This document shows positions 44,220 to 53,509 of a stretch of 64,000 nucleotides of DNA, one piece after another. The translations under genes were made by a program, and so were the position numbers. The DNA is from an uncultured Nioella sp. (lineage in GTDB: Bacteria > Pseudomonadota > Alphaproteobacteria > Rhodobacterales > Rhodobacteraceae), in assembly GCA_947495575.1 (NCBI GenBank), contig CANLZL010000001.1, positions 496,001 through 560,000 of the forward strand, read 5' to 3'. The stretch's first letter is position 1. Each line of letters begins with the position of its first letter. The notes under the pieces were generated by a model. That model saw only the letters and a program-made list of their open reading frames with translations, was not told the origin of the DNA and did not search any database.

Positions 44220-46033
44220 TCCACTGTTACCGATTTTGCAAGGTTACGGGGCTGGTCTACATCCGTGCCTTTGTGAACGGCCGTATGATAGGCGATCAGC
44301 TGCGCCGGGATGGAATAGAGGATGGGTGCAAAGAACGGATCCACCTCCGGCATGACCAAAGTCTGCCAGACGCCGTCATCGGCAATTTCGGCGCCTGCAG
44401 CATCGGTTACCAACAACACCTGACCTTCGCGCGCCATGACCTCTTGCATATTACTGACGGTCTTGTCGAAAAGCCCATCGCGCGGAGCCATGACAACCAC
44501 CGGCACTGTCTTGTCGACAAGGGCGATCGGACCATGCTTTAGTTCGCCGGATGCATAACCTTCGGCATGGATATAGCTGATTTCTTTAAGTTTTAGGGCG
44601 CCTTCCAGGGCAAGAGGGAACATCGCACCGCGCCCAAGGAAAAGAACGGTCTGCGCCCGGCTGAGCGCCCATGTCTGGCGCTTGATCTCTTCTTCCAACG
44701 CAAGGGCCTGATTGATCAAGCCGGGAAGCCCCCGCAGGGTGGCCAGCAACTCCGCCTCACGAGTGGCGTCAATTCGGCCTTTCTGGCGAGCAGCTAAGAT
44801 GGCCAGATTTGCAAGAACGCCCAGTTGGCAGACAAAGGCCTTGGTCGAGGCCACACCGACTTCAACCCCTGCCATGATGGGCAAGGCCAGATCGCTTTCG
44901 CGCGCGATGGAGCTTTCAGCTACATTGACCACTGAAAGGATGCGGGCGGCTTTGCCTTCGCAATAGCGCAAGGCAGCCAGTGTATCGGCGGTCTCGCCGG
45001 ATTGGCTGACAAACAGCGCGGTGGCACGGTCCGAGACAGGCGGTTCGCGATACCTGAATTCACTTGCGATATCGACGTCGCAAGGAAGGCCTGCCAATTG
45101 TTCGAACCAGTATTTCGCAACCAGACAGGCGTAGCTGGCAGTGCCGCAGGCCACCAGTATCAGACGGTCGGTTTGCGAAAAATCGACCGTTCCGGTGGGC
45201 AAGGTCACCTGCACGCCGTCAGAATAATGCGCCAGACATTCGGCCAGAACAGTGGGTTGTTCGAACACTTCCTTGGCCATGAAATGTTTATGACCGCCCT
45301 TGTCGATCTGTGCCGATTGGGCGGCGATCTTGCGGATCTCGCGATTGGCTGGGCGGTCGGCCGCGTCATAGATCTCAAGACTTGTGCGGGTGATGAAGGC
45401 ATAATCGCCTTCTTCCAGATAGGTGATCCGGTCTGTCATGGGTGACAATGCGATGGCGTCAGAGCCCACGAACATTTCACCGTCGCCATGCCCAATTGCA
45501 AGCGGAGAGCCTTTGCGTGCGGCAACCAAAAGATCATCCTGCCCTTCAAACAGGAAGCACAGGGCAAAGGCGCCCTCTAATTGGCGCAATGTCTCCCGCG
45601 CGGCCTCTTGCGGGGACAGGCCCGTTTCCAGCAGGCTTTCACAAAGGAGTGCTACGGTTTCGGTATCGGTTTCCGTCTCAAAGCCGATGCCCTTTTCAGA
45701 CAAGGCGTCGCGCAATTCACGGTAATTTTCGATGATGCCGTTATGCACCACAGCAACGCGACCGGCGCGATGGGGGTGGGCATTGCTAACTGTCGGCGCG
45801 CCATGAGTGGCCCATCTGGTGTGGCCGATGCCAGCCTTTCCGCGCAGCGGTTCATGGACCAGCAGATCGCCTAGATTGACGAGCTTGCCAACCGCACGGC
45901 GACGCCCAAGGGTGCCACTTTGAACCGTTGCGATCCCTGCGCTGTCATAGCCCCGGTATTCAAGACGCTTCAGCGCCTCAACCAAGAGGGGCGCGGCTTC
46001 GTGATCACCCAATACACCGACAATACCACACAT
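44216..46033 (-). CDS. glmS: Glutamine-fructose-6-phosphate aminotransferase
   Basis: The 605-residue enzyme makes glucosamine-6-phosphate, the first step to UDP-GlcNAc. The glutaminase half starts with the catalytic cysteine C2 (MCGIVGVLG) and has RRAVGKLVNLGDL and GIGHTRWATHG. The two SIS isomerase domains contain ACGTASYACLVAKYWFE, SQSGETADTLAAL and LEGALKLKEISYIHAEGYASGELKHGP. It lies one base downstream of glmU, a common pairing that puts the first and last steps of UDP-GlcNAc synthesis under one promoter. No glmS ribozyme is seen upstream. Confidence 0.97.
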   Translation of the reverse strand: MCGIVGVLGDHEAAPLLVEALKRLEYRGYDSAGIATVQSGTLGRRRAVGKLVNLGDLLVHEPLRGKAGIGHTRWATHGAPTVSNAHPHRAGRVAVVHNGIIENYRELRDALSEKGIGFETETDTETVALLCESLLETGLSPQEAARETLRQLEGAFALCFLFEGQDDLLVAARKGSPLAIGHGDGEMFVGSDAIALSPMTDRITYLEEGDYAFITRTSLEIYDAADRPANREIRKIAAQSAQIDKGGHKHFMAKEVFEQPTVLAECLAHYSDGVQVTLPTGTVDFSQTDRLILVACGTASYACLVAKYWFEQLAGLPCDVDIASEFRYREPPVSDRATALFVSQSGETADTLAALRYCEGKAARILSVVNVAESSIARESDLALPIMAGVEVGVASTKAFVCQLGVLANLAILAARQKGRIDATREAELLATLRGLPGLINQALALEEEIKRQTWALSRAQTVLFLGRGAMFPLALEGALKLKEISYIHAEGYASGELKHGPIALVDKTVPVVVMAPRDGLFDKTVSNMQEVMAREGQVLLVTDAAGAEIADDGVWQTLVMPEVDPFFAPILYSIPAQLIAYHTAVHKGTDVDQPRNLAKSVTVE

Positions 46034-46034
46034 A

Positions 46035-47399
46035 TTACTGCCCCTTCTTCGCTTGCTTTTGCGCGCGCAGTTTCGCCATCAGACGTGCGCCCAGGCCTTT
46101 CTTATTGGCCTGTTTGGCCCGCGCAATCGCCATATCGCCCGCAGGCACATCTGACGTGATGACCGAGCCCGATCCCGTCATTGCGCCATCCCCTACCGAT
46201 ACCGGGGCCACCAGCATCGTGTTCGAGCCGATAAAGACATCGCGCCCGACAGTGGTGCGGTGCTTGAATACGCCATCATAATTGCAGGTGATCGTTCCGG
46301 CCCCGATATTCGACTTACCGCCAATCTCGGCATCGCCAATATAGGAAAGGTGATTGACCTTGGCGCCTTCGCCAATTTCCGCAGCTTTGACTTCCACAAA
46401 ATTGCCAATCCGTGCTTCATTGCCAAGTTCGGCCCCGGGGCGAAGGCGTGCATAGGGCCCAACAATCGCGCGGGCGCCGACATGGGCCCCCTCCAGATGC
46501 GAGAATGCCCGGATACGTGCGTCGTTCTCGACAGTCACGCCGGGCCCAAAAACCACATTCGGTTCCACGGTCACGTCGCGGCCGAGATAAGTATCGAACG
46601 CAAAAAACACCGTCTCTGGCGCGGTCAGCGTTACGCCGTTTTCCAAGGCCTCAGCGCGCTTGCGCGCTTGGAAGAGCGTTTCAGCATTAGACAGTTCGGC
46701 GCGTGTGTTGATGCCAAGGGTTTCCCCTTCATCGCATGTGATGGCCGTGGCGCTTAACCCCTCGGCGGCGGCAAGGCCAGGCACGTCCGTCAGGTAGTAT
46801 TCTCCCGAAGCATTTTCATTACCCACTTTCTGCAACAGGCGCATCAGTGTAACCGCATCGGCACAAAGAAGGCCCGAATTACAGAGCGTTTCAGACAATT
46901 CCTCATCACTGGCATCTTTGGCTTCCACGATGCGATCCAGACGGTTCCCATCCATGATCAACCGCCCGTAACGACCGGGGTCTTTGGCATCAAAACCCAG
47001 CACGACGATATCATGTTCAGCCCGCGCTGCACGCATCGCATCCAGCGTTTCAGAGCCGATAAAGGGCGTGTCGCCGTAATGCACGATCACGTCGCCCTCA
47101 AAACCCTCCAGTGCCTCAGCCGCCTGCAACACAGCGTGGCCTGTTCCCAGCTGTTCATTCTGGCGAACACAGACCGCGGCGGGCTGATGGGCTGCTACTG
47201 CTGCTTCGACAGCTTCGGCCCCATGACCTGTCACAACGATCAGGCGCGCGGGGTCTAGCGCGAGGCCCGCTTCCATCGCATGCACGACCAAAGGCGCGCC
47301 GCCGATCTGGTGCAATACTTTCGGAAGATCCGAGTTCATTCGGCTGCCTTGACCTGCTGCCAGGATCACAAGGGCCAGGGGCCTGCTGCTTGCGTGCAT
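46035..47399 (-). CDS. glmU: Bifunctional N-acetylglucosamine-1-phosphate uridyltransferase / glucosamine-1-phosphate acetyltransferase
   Basis: The 454-residue protein makes UDP-GlcNAc. The pyrophosphorylase domain begins ALVILAAGQGSRMNSDLPKVLH (Rossmann-like sugar-nucleotide site), and the C-terminal half is a left-handed beta-helix of hexapeptide repeats (VVFGPGVTVENDARIRAFSHLEGAHVG) with the acetyltransferase residues near GAGTITCNYDGVFKHRT. The start at MHASSRPLA is chosen over an ATG 19 codons upstream, which lacks similarity. It heads the operon with glmS, a GNAT and a DNA alkylation repair gene, divergent from gph. Confidence 0.97.
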   Translation of the reverse strand: MHASSRPLALVILAAGQGSRMNSDLPKVLHQIGGAPLVVHAMEAGLALDPARLIVVTGHGAEAVEAAVAAHQPAAVCVRQNEQLGTGHAVLQAAEALEGFEGDVIVHYGDTPFIGSETLDAMRAARAEHDIVVLGFDAKDPGRYGRLIMDGNRLDRIVEAKDASDEELSETLCNSGLLCADAVTLMRLLQKVGNENASGEYYLTDVPGLAAAEGLSATAITCDEGETLGINTRAELSNAETLFQARKRAEALENGVTLTAPETVFFAFDTYLGRDVTVEPNVVFGPGVTVENDARIRAFSHLEGAHVGARAIVGPYARLRPGAELGNEARIGNFVEVKAAEIGEGAKVNHLSYIGDAEIGGKSNIGAGTITCNYDGVFKHRTTVGRDVFIGSNTMLVAPVSVGDGAMTGSGSVITSDVPAGDMAIARAKQANKKGLGARLMAKLRAQKQAKKGQ

Positions 47400-47536
47400 G
47401 TTACTCTGCTTTCGTTTTTCTTCACCCGGTATTATGCAAGCGGCGCAATGGTGCAAGGCGGGTGGCTGTCAAAATGCACTACGCTACATTTCAAAGGCAG
47501 GCAAAAACTTGCCAATCCGAAGGGCAGAGGCGACGC

Positions 47537-48217
47537 ATGGGCACGGTAATTTTCGATCTTGATGGAACTCTGGCTGATACCAGCGCCGACCTGATCGCGG
47601 CGGCAAATGCCGCAATGATCCAGTTAGGACACAAGCCGCAATTGGTGGCGGGTCAGGATGATGCCACCGCGTTTCGTGGCGGACGGGCGATGCTGACGCT
47701 CAGCCTTGAGCGGCTCAATTTCGACGGATTGGCAGCAGAAGTCGAACGCGGCTATCCCCTTCTGCTTGAGGCTTATGGCGAAGCGATTGATGTTCACACG
47801 ACGCTCTATCCCGGTGCGATCAAGGCAGTTGAGGCTCTAAAGGCCCAGGGCTTCAAGGTCGGGATATGTACGAACAAGCCAGAGGGTCTGGCCGTAAAGC
47901 TGATGGATCGCCTCGGAGTGAGTCACCATTTTGCTTCTCTGATTGGGGCTGACACATTGCCTACGCGCAAGCCTGATCCCGCGCCTTACGTGGCTTCGGT
48001 CGAACAGGCCGGCGGCCAAGTGGCGCGGTCGCTATTGGTGGGCGACACGATTACCGACCGGACAACGGCACGAGCGGCGGGCGTCCCATCTGTCCTCGTC
48101 ACCTTCGGCCCCCTTGGGATGGATGTTGCCAAGATGGAGCCTGAGGCGCTGTTGCATGACTATTCCGACCTACCGGGGCTTGTGACCAAACTTCTGGGAG
48201 CCACTGAAATCTCCTGA
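47537..48217 (+). CDS. gph: Phosphoglycolate phosphatase
   Basis: The 226-residue HAD phosphatase starts MGTVIFDLDGTLADTSADLI with nucleophile D7 and D9, followed by GICTNKPEGLAVKLMDRLGVSHHF, the KPDP motif and LLVGDTITDRTTARAAGV. The cap resembles the Gph type, which removes phosphate from 2-phosphoglycolate formed by DNA repair or Rubisco. An AGAGG-like ribosome site lies upstream. The open frame extends much further upstream, but the added residues are not family-like. The stop directly precedes the frame of the aminotransferase gene. Confidence 0.9.
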   Translation: MGTVIFDLDGTLADTSADLIAAANAAMIQLGHKPQLVAGQDDATAFRGGRAMLTLSLERLNFDGLAAEVERGYPLLLEAYGEAIDVHTTLYPGAIKAVEALKAQGFKVGICTNKPEGLAVKLMDRLGVSHHFASLIGADTLPTRKPDPAPYVASVEQAGGQVARSLLVGDTITDRTTARAAGVPSVLVTFGPLGMDVAKMEPEALLHDYSDLPGLVTKLLGATEIS

Positions 48218-48253
48218 TTGACGAAGCTGCATGTTGCCCCCAAGACTGGCGTC

Positions 48254-49453
48254 ATGAAACAAGTATTCTCGGGCAATTTTACCCAGCAAGAACCGATCCC
48301 CGAAGCTGGGATCAAAGCCGCTATGGAAGTGCTTCAATCAGGCCGGTTGCATCGCTACAATGTCGGCCCGGGCGAAGTTGGGGAAACCGCACTTCTTGAG
48401 GAGGAATTCGCCGCCTATAACGGTGCGAAATACGCTTTGGCGGTCGCCTCAGGGGGCTATGCCATCGGTTGTGCCATGCGCGCGATCGGCGTTGGGCCAG
48501 GTGACAAGGTTCTGACCAATGGATTTACATTGGCCCCAGTGCCAGGGGCGATCGCAGCCGTGAACGCAGACCCGATTTTTGTTGAAGTTACCGATGATCT
48601 CGTGATCGACCTTGATGATCTCGCTGCCAAAATCAAGCGCACCGGCGCGACAGTTCTTTTGCTTAGCCATATGCGCGGCCATCTGTGCGACATGGATCGC
48701 CTCATGCAGATCTGCGACGCGGCCGGGGTGAAAGTGATTGAAGATTGTGCGCATACGATGGGCGGCGCCTGGAACGGCGTGCCGTCGGGCCGGCATGGGA
48801 TTGCCGCCTGTTATTCGACACAAACCTATAAGCATATAAATTCGGGCGAGGGCGGGATCCTGACCTCGGATGACCCTGACCTGATGGCGCGCGCCACGAT
48901 CCTGTCGGGCAGTTACATGCTCTACGGACGCCATCGTGCCGCACCACCAGCTGAGGCGTTCGAGCGGGTGAAATATGTGACACCCAACGTGTCGGGCCGC
49001 ATGGATAACCTGCGTGCGGCGATCCTGCGCCCTCAGATCGCGGACCTGCCGCGCCAGATTGCCCGCTGGAACATGCTTTATGCAGTAACAGAGGAAGGGC
49101 TGCGCAATACGTCCGGCCTGAAAGTGATCGAGCGACCGGAAGCGGAAGATATCGTCGGTTCCTCAATTCAGTTTCTTTTGCCCGATTTCACCGTCGCGCA
49201 AATTGGTGAGGTTCTGAAAGGCTGTTCTGCGCGAGGGGTCGAACTGAAGTGGTTTGGCCATGCGGAGCCGGTGGCCTTTACCTCGCGCTATGACAGTTGG
49301 CGCTATGCGTCGCCGCAAAGCCTGCCCAATACGGACCGTATATTGACCGGTCTGATGGATATGCGCCTGCCGCTGACTTTTTCGGTGGAAGACTGCGCAT
49401 TGATCGCTTCAATTATTCGCGACGAAGTGGCCGGGATCGCGCAAAGCGACTGA
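48254..49453 (+). CDS. DegT/DnrJ/EryC1/StrS-type aminotransferase
   Basis: The 399-residue PLP enzyme belongs to the sugar aminotransferase family. GAKYALAVASGGYAIGCAMRAIGVGPGDKVLTNGFT is the cofactor-phosphate region, VKVIEDCAHTMGGAW holds the family aspartate, and K193 in CYSTQTYKHINSGEGGI forms the Schiff base. Such enzymes aminate nucleotide-linked keto-sugars, or act on other carbonyl substrates. No sugar-nucleotide genes adjoin it, so the substrate is open. The ATG at 48254 matches the family; a TTG at 48218 immediately follows the gph stop and would add 12 residues. The two hairpins at 49.46-49.55 kb follow its stop. Confidence 0.88.
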   Translation: MKQVFSGNFTQQEPIPEAGIKAAMEVLQSGRLHRYNVGPGEVGETALLEEEFAAYNGAKYALAVASGGYAIGCAMRAIGVGPGDKVLTNGFTLAPVPGAIAAVNADPIFVEVTDDLVIDLDDLAAKIKRTGATVLLLSHMRGHLCDMDRLMQICDAAGVKVIEDCAHTMGGAWNGVPSGRHGIAACYSTQTYKHINSGEGGILTSDDPDLMARATILSGSYMLYGRHRAAPPAEAFERVKYVTPNVSGRMDNLRAAILRPQIADLPRQIARWNMLYAVTEEGLRNTSGLKVIERPEAEDIVGSSIQFLLPDFTVAQIGEVLKGCSARGVELKWFGHAEPVAFTSRYDSWRYASPQSLPNTDRILTGLMDMRLPLTFSVEDCALIASIIRDEVAGIAQSD

Positions 49454-49461
49454 GGCCAGGC

Positions 49462-49484
49462 AAAAATCTTCCTCGAAGATTTTT
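49462..49484 (+). terminator. AT-rich hairpin after the DegT-type gene (first of a pair)
   Basis: AAAAATCTTC and GAAGATTTTT form a perfect ten-base stem with a three-base loop, eight bases after the stop codon. The second arm ends in five T residues, so it could terminate. Its arms are also near-complementary to those of the next hairpin. Confidence 0.65.
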
Positions 49485-49521
49485 CCAATAACCCACGGTT
49501 CACTCTGAAATCCCACGTTGG

Positions 49522-49552
49522 GACGGAAGACTTTTGATAAAAGTCTTCTGTC
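49522..49552. repeat. Second hairpin of the pair, upstream of ivd
   Basis: GAAGACTTTT and AAAAGTCTTC form a perfect ten-base stem with a three-base loop, extended by about four flanking pairs (one G-U). It lies 40 bases upstream of the ivd promoter candidate. The arms resemble those of the first hairpin in reversed order. Confidence 0.6.
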
Positions 49553-49591
49553 GTCAGAAAAGTGCCGTGACGTCGAAACGGGTCAATTCTT

Positions 49592-49620
49592 TTGACTCGT
49601 GGGGGGAGCTTCGGCTATGA
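49592..49620 (+). promoter_or_regulatory. Candidate promoter of the leucine catabolic operon
   Basis: TTGACT and CTATGA are separated by 17 bases (TATGAA at 18 is an alternative), about 47 bases before the ivd start. A palindrome lies at the predicted transcription start. Confidence 0.45.
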
Positions 49621-49622
49621 AC

Positions 49623-49636
49623 TGAACAAGTGTTCA
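49623..49636. promoter_or_regulatory. Palindromic operator candidate TGAACAAGTGTTCA
   Basis: The sequence has six-base arms around an AG centre. It overlaps the position where transcription should start from the promoter at 49592, a typical repressor location. The TGAAC/GTTCA form is typical of TetR-family sites; no regulator gene is in this window. Confidence 0.5.
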
Positions 49637-49666
49637 ATTAATTTGAAGAGAGAAGGGGCCGGATCC

Positions 49667-50830
49667 ATGTTCATGGCAACAATGCAGTTTGATCTGGGCG
49701 AAGACGTCAATGCACTGCGCGATATGGTGCACCGTTGGGCGCAGGATCGCGTTAAGCCAATGGCGCAGGAAATTGACCAGACCAACCATTTTCCATCCGA
49801 ATTGTGGAAGGAGATGGGAGATTTGGGCCTGTTAGGCATTACGGTTCCAGAAGAATATGGCGGGGCAGGGATGTCCTATCTGGCGCATGTGATTGCGGTC
49901 GAGGAAATCGCTCGTGCCAGTGCCTCGGTCTCGCTGTCCTACGGTGCGCATTCCAACCTCTGCGTCAACCAGATCAAGCTGAACGGCACGGATGAACAGC
50001 GCGCAAAATATTTGCCGCGTCTGTTGTCCGGCGACCACGTCGGCGCACTGGCCATGTCCGAGGCCGGGGCCGGCTCGGATGTTGTGTCGATGAAGCTAAG
50101 GGCCGAGAAAAAGAATGATCGGTTTGTTCTGAACGGCACAAAGTTCTGGATCACCAACGGCCCTGATGCCGACACGCTGGTCGTCTATGCCAAGACCGAC
50201 CCTGAGGCCGGTTCGAAAGGCATCACGGCCTTCCTGATCGAAAAAGAGATGACGGGCTTCAGCACGTCTGAACATTTCGACAAGCTTGGCATGCGCGGCT
50301 CGAACACGGCTGAACTGATCTTTGAAGATGTCGAAGTGCCCTTTGAAAACATCCTGGGCGAAGAGGGGCGTGGCGTCCGCGTTTTGATGTCAGGCCTGGA
50401 TTACGAACGCGTTGTTTTGGCCGGGATCGGCACCGGCATCATGGCCAGTTGCCTGGACGAGATCATGCCCTATATGCGCGACCGCAAACAGTTTGGAACC
50501 TCCATCGGTAACTTCCAACTGATGCAGGGCAAAATCGCCGATATGTACACCGCAATGAACTCGGCCCGTGCCTATGTCTACGAAGTGGCCAAAGCCTGCG
50601 ACCGGGGCGATGTGACCCGTCAGGACGCGGCCGCTTGTTGTCTCTATGCTTCGGAACAAGCCATGGTTCAGGCCCATCAGGCCGTACAGGCTATGGGTGG
50701 CGCCGGCTTCATGAACGAGACACCGGTTTCCCGCATCTTCCGCGATGCCAAGTTGATGGAAATCGGTGCCGGTACGTCCGAGATCCGCCGAATGCTTGTC
50801 GGGCGCGAACTGATGAATGCGATGACCTGA
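49667..50830 (+). CDS. ivd: Isovaleryl-CoA dehydrogenase
   Basis: The 387-residue FAD flavoprotein oxidises isovaleryl-CoA to 3-methylcrotonyl-CoA. The catalytic glutamate is E247 in [17 protein letters not shown], the position characteristic of isovaleryl-CoA dehydrogenase rather than the E in the YMRD-like site of other members. [35 protein letters not shown] and [21 protein letters not shown] are acyl-CoA dehydrogenase signatures. Electrons go to ETF. The ATG at 49667 has GAAGGGG upstream; a start at 49592 would overlap the promoter. It leads the leucine operon. Confidence 0.95.
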   Translation: MFMATMQFDLGEDVNALRDMVHRWAQDRVKPMAQEIDQTNHFPSELWKEMGDLGLLGITVPEEYGGAGMSYLAHVIAVEEIARASASVSLSYGAHSNLCVNQIKLNGTDEQRAKYLPRLLSGDHVGALAMSEAGAGSDVVSMKLRAEKKNDRFVLNGTKFWITNGPDADTLVVYAKTDPEAGSKGITAFLIEKEMTGFSTSEHFDKLGMRGSNTAELIFEDVEVPFENILGEEGRGVRVLMSGLDYERVVLAGIGTGIMASCLDEIMPYMRDRKQFGTSIGNFQLMQGKIADMYTAMNSARAYVYEVAKACDRGDVTRQDAAACCLYASEQAMVQAHQAVQAMGGAGFMNETPVSRIFRDAKLMEIGAGTSEIRRMLVGRELMNAMT

Positions 50831-50832
50831 TT

Positions 50833-51309
50833 ATGCGTCTGGCGCTGGTCATATCCGGTCTACTGACCCTTCCAGCCATGGGGGATGAGTTACCCTTTGA
50901 AGGGGAGGTGCTGCGCGCCTGCGTGGATGCCGGATTTGGCTATGCCTGTATCGGCGGCGGGGCAGAGGTCTGTATGCAAGCCTCTGGCGGGTCCGCACCT
51001 ATTGTTGCCGGACCTTGTTTTGGTGCGGAAAATGTATGGTGGGAGGCGCGTTTGGATGCGCTGGTGAGCGGGTTTGATAGGGCCGAAATCGAGGCACGGG
51101 ACTATGCCACTGAGATAGGTTGGCCTGATCCGCCCCTTACAATTTCTGAAGTCATTGCCGGTTTCGAAGCGCAGCGCGACTTGTTCTGCGACTACAGGGC
51201 GATGTTGTGGGGCGCAGGTAGCGGTTCCGGCCCGGCATGGATGGAGTGCCGGATGCGGGCAATCGCTGAATTCACCCTGACACTTGAAGAATGGGAGGCA
51301 GGTCAGTGA
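50833..51309 (+). CDS. LprI/DUF1311-like secreted protein (first of tandem pair)
   Basis: The 158-residue protein has a signal peptide (MRLALVISGLLTLPAMGDE). The mature part holds a conserved cysteine pattern: LRACVDAGFGYACIGGGAEVCMQASGG and AGPCFGAENVWWEARLDAL, then the C-terminal FEAQRDLFCDYRAMLWGAGSGSGPAWMECRMRAI. The end resembles the LprI/DUF1311 domain of lysozyme inhibitor-like proteins. It starts two bases after the ivd stop. It is clearly related to the next gene, suggesting tandem duplication. Function in the periplasm is unknown. Confidence 0.75.
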   Translation: MRLALVISGLLTLPAMGDELPFEGEVLRACVDAGFGYACIGGGAEVCMQASGGSAPIVAGPCFGAENVWWEARLDALVSGFDRAEIEARDYATEIGWPDPPLTISEVIAGFEAQRDLFCDYRAMLWGAGSGSGPAWMECRMRAIAEFTLTLEEWEAGQ

Positions 51310-51365
51310 CAGTGAACGGGGGGCTTTGCCGCCTATCGTCGCAATTGTCCAAGCTGAGGTTTCCT

Positions 51366-51854
51366 ATGATCAGACATTCCCTTGCCATCTTGTCACTGAC
51401 CAGTCTGCCCGTTTCGGCGCAGGACGTGGTCTTTAGCCCGGACCATACGCTCAACTGTATGGCAGCATTGCCCGCTACAGCACGAGTTTCGGAGTGTTTT
51501 GGCACTTCCGCCAATCGCTGCATGGCAGATACGCCGGGAGGGTATTCCACGGTGGGGGAAGGGGCGTGTCTGTCAGAAGAAGCCGCCTTTTGGGACGGGC
51601 AGTTGAACGCCACGTATCAGTTTTTGCGCGAACAGGATGCCAGACAAGATACAGAAACCGGTGATTTCGGCCCGTCTCAGGTCGAGGCGTTGCGCGAAAT
51701 GCAGCGCGCGTGGATCACTTTTCGGGATGCAACATGCGCCTATGAGGCCAGCCAATGGGGCGGCGGCACCGGTCAGGGTCCGGCCTACGCTGCTTGCCAG
51801 CTGCGTGAGACGGCCAGCCAGACCATTTATCTGCAAGAACAGAGCGGGATGTGA
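51366..51854 (+). CDS. LprI/DUF1311-like secreted protein (second of tandem pair)
   Basis: The 162-residue protein has a signal peptide (MIRHSLAILSLTSLPVSAQ). It shares the first paralogue's plan: LNCMAALPATARVSECFGTSANRCM, EGACLSEEAAFWDGQLNATY, then MQRAWITFRDATCAYEASQWGGGTGQGPAYAACQLRETAS, an LprI/DUF1311-like C-terminal half. The two differ enough to be old duplicates. A GAGG site precedes the ATG. Its place inside a catabolic operon is not explained by the known family role of lysozyme inhibition or envelope stress. Confidence 0.78.
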   Translation: MIRHSLAILSLTSLPVSAQDVVFSPDHTLNCMAALPATARVSECFGTSANRCMADTPGGYSTVGEGACLSEEAAFWDGQLNATYQFLREQDARQDTETGDFGPSQVEALREMQRAWITFRDATCAYEASQWGGGTGQGPAYAACQLRETASQTIYLQEQSGM

Positions 51855-51970
51855 ACCGTGTCTTTCGTTGAATCCCATCACAGCACTCAGGGTTCGGGCG
51901 CGTTAACCGCGCCTGAATTGCAGCCGCTTTTGGGTTTCAATGGGCTGAGTTTACGGCAGGAGGATTGGGC

Positions 51971-53509
51971 ATGGGCATGATGTCAAACCGCCTGCCCGGA
52001 CTGGATGAGGAGGGCAACTGGGACCTGCCACCAAACCTCAACATGGCAGCTCAAGCGCTTAATTTTCCGGACCAGCAAGTGGCGATCATTGATATGACCG
52101 GCGCAGCGCGCCGAGATGTCACCTACGGCGAACTTTCATCTATGACCGACCGGTTGGCCCGATACTTGTTGCGCCGGGTCTCACCTGGTGATCGGGTGGG
52201 CGTTCTGTTTAGCCAGACCCCATGGTGTGCCGCGGCCCATCTTGCGATTTGGAAAATTGGCGCGATCTCAGTCCCGCTTTTCAAGCTGTTCAAAGAAGAT
52301 GCCCTGGCATCACGCATTTCGGATGCTGGAATTGACCTTGTATTGACCGATGCCGAAGGCGCCGCGCAACTGGGCAGTTTGGCTGAACCGGTGATAGCGG
52401 CCGAAGTCGGGGTAAGTGGCGCAGCAGTGTCCTTTGCCGGAACAACCCTAAGAACGCCAGCTGTTCTGATCTATACATCTGGCACAACCGGCAGCCCAAA
52501 AGGCGCTTTGCACGGGCACAGGCTGTTGACCGGTCACTTGCCAGGCGTTGTCCTCAGCCACGATTTCTTAGGCCAGGACGGGGACTGCCTTTGGACTCCA
52601 GCAGATTGGGCCTGGATCGGCGGGCTGTTTGATGTGCTGATGCCCGGGTTGGCGCTCGGCGTCCCCGTGGTGGCCGCCAGAATGCGAAAATTCGACGTCG
52701 AAACCTGTCGACAAATCTGCCGTGAAGGTGGCGTTCGCAACGTGTTTTTCCCGCCAACTGCATTGCGTATGTTGAAGGCAGCGGGTGCAGAAATCAAAGG
52801 ATTGCGCACAGTTGCCAGTGGTGGGGAACCCTTGGGGGCAGAGATGCAGGCGTGGGGAAAAGCCGCGTTCGGCGTCACCATCAACGAATTTTACGGGCAA
52901 ACCGAATGCAATATGGTCGTTTCTTCCTGCAATGCGGCGTTCACCGCGCCAGAGGGTGCTGCTGGCCGTGTCGTTCCGGGCCATGATGTCGATGTGATTG
53001 ACGCGGGCGGTCGCCCCACGGCTGAAGAAGGCGAGATCGCAATTCGGCGCGGGTCTGCGTCGATGATGCTGCATTACTGGAACAAGCATGATGAGACGGC
53101 CGAGAAGTTTTTGGGCGACTGGTTGCTGACTGGCGATCGGGGCCGCAGACTGGGCGATTTCATCCAGTTTGTTGGACGTGAGGATGATGTCATCTCATCC
53201 GGCGGCTACCGTATCGGGCCAGCCGAGATTGAAGATTGCCTGTTGACCCACCCGGCGGTCCTGACCGTGGGTGTGGTTGGCAAGCCAGATGCTCTGCGCC
53301 ACGAGATTGTCAAAGCCTATGTTGTTCTAAAACCGGGGCATGCACCCGATCCGGCTGATTTGCAGGCTTGGGTGAAATCCCGGCTCGCACAGTATTCCTA
53401 CCCAAGAGAAATCAGTTTCGTGGACGCCTTGCCGATGACCGTCACCGGCAAAGTGATCCGCAAAGAGTTGAAGGCCCGCGCCATCGCGGAAATGGAGACG
53501 CAAGAATGA
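51971..53509 (+). CDS. AMP-dependent acyl-CoA synthetase of the leucine cluster
   Basis: The 512-residue adenylate-forming ligase activates a carboxylic acid to its CoA thioester. The P-loop is [18 protein letters not shown], the second ATP site is [16 protein letters not shown], and [41 protein letters not shown] is the family's A8 region; [16 protein letters not shown] holds the catalytic lysine. It is too short for acetoacetyl-CoA synthetase (about 650), but could activate isovalerate, 3-methylcrotonate or acetoacetate. AGGAGGA lies six bases before the ATG. The stop overlaps mccB by four bases. Confidence 0.9.
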   Translation: MGMMSNRLPGLDEEGNWDLPPNLNMAAQALNFPDQQVAIIDMTGAARRDVTYGELSSMTDRLARYLLRRVSPGDRVGVLFSQTPWCAAAHLAIWKIGAISVPLFKLFKEDALASRISDAGIDLVLTDAEGAAQLGSLAEPVIAAEVGVSGAAVSFAGTTLRTPAVLIYTSGTTGSPKGALHGHRLLTGHLPGVVLSHDFLGQDGDCLWTPADWAWIGGLFDVLMPGLALGVPVVAARMRKFDVETCRQICREGGVRNVFFPPTALRMLKAAGAEIKGLRTVASGGEPLGAEMQAWGKAAFGVTINEFYGQTECNMVVSSCNAAFTAPEGAAGRVVPGHDVDVIDAGGRPTAEEGEIAIRRGSASMMLHYWNKHDETAEKFLGDWLLTGDRGRRLGDFIQFVGREDDVISSGGYRIGPAEIEDCLLTHPAVLTVGVVGKPDALRHEIVKAYVVLKPGHAPDPADLQAWVKSRLAQYSYPREISFVDALPMTVTGKVIRKELKARAIAEMETQE

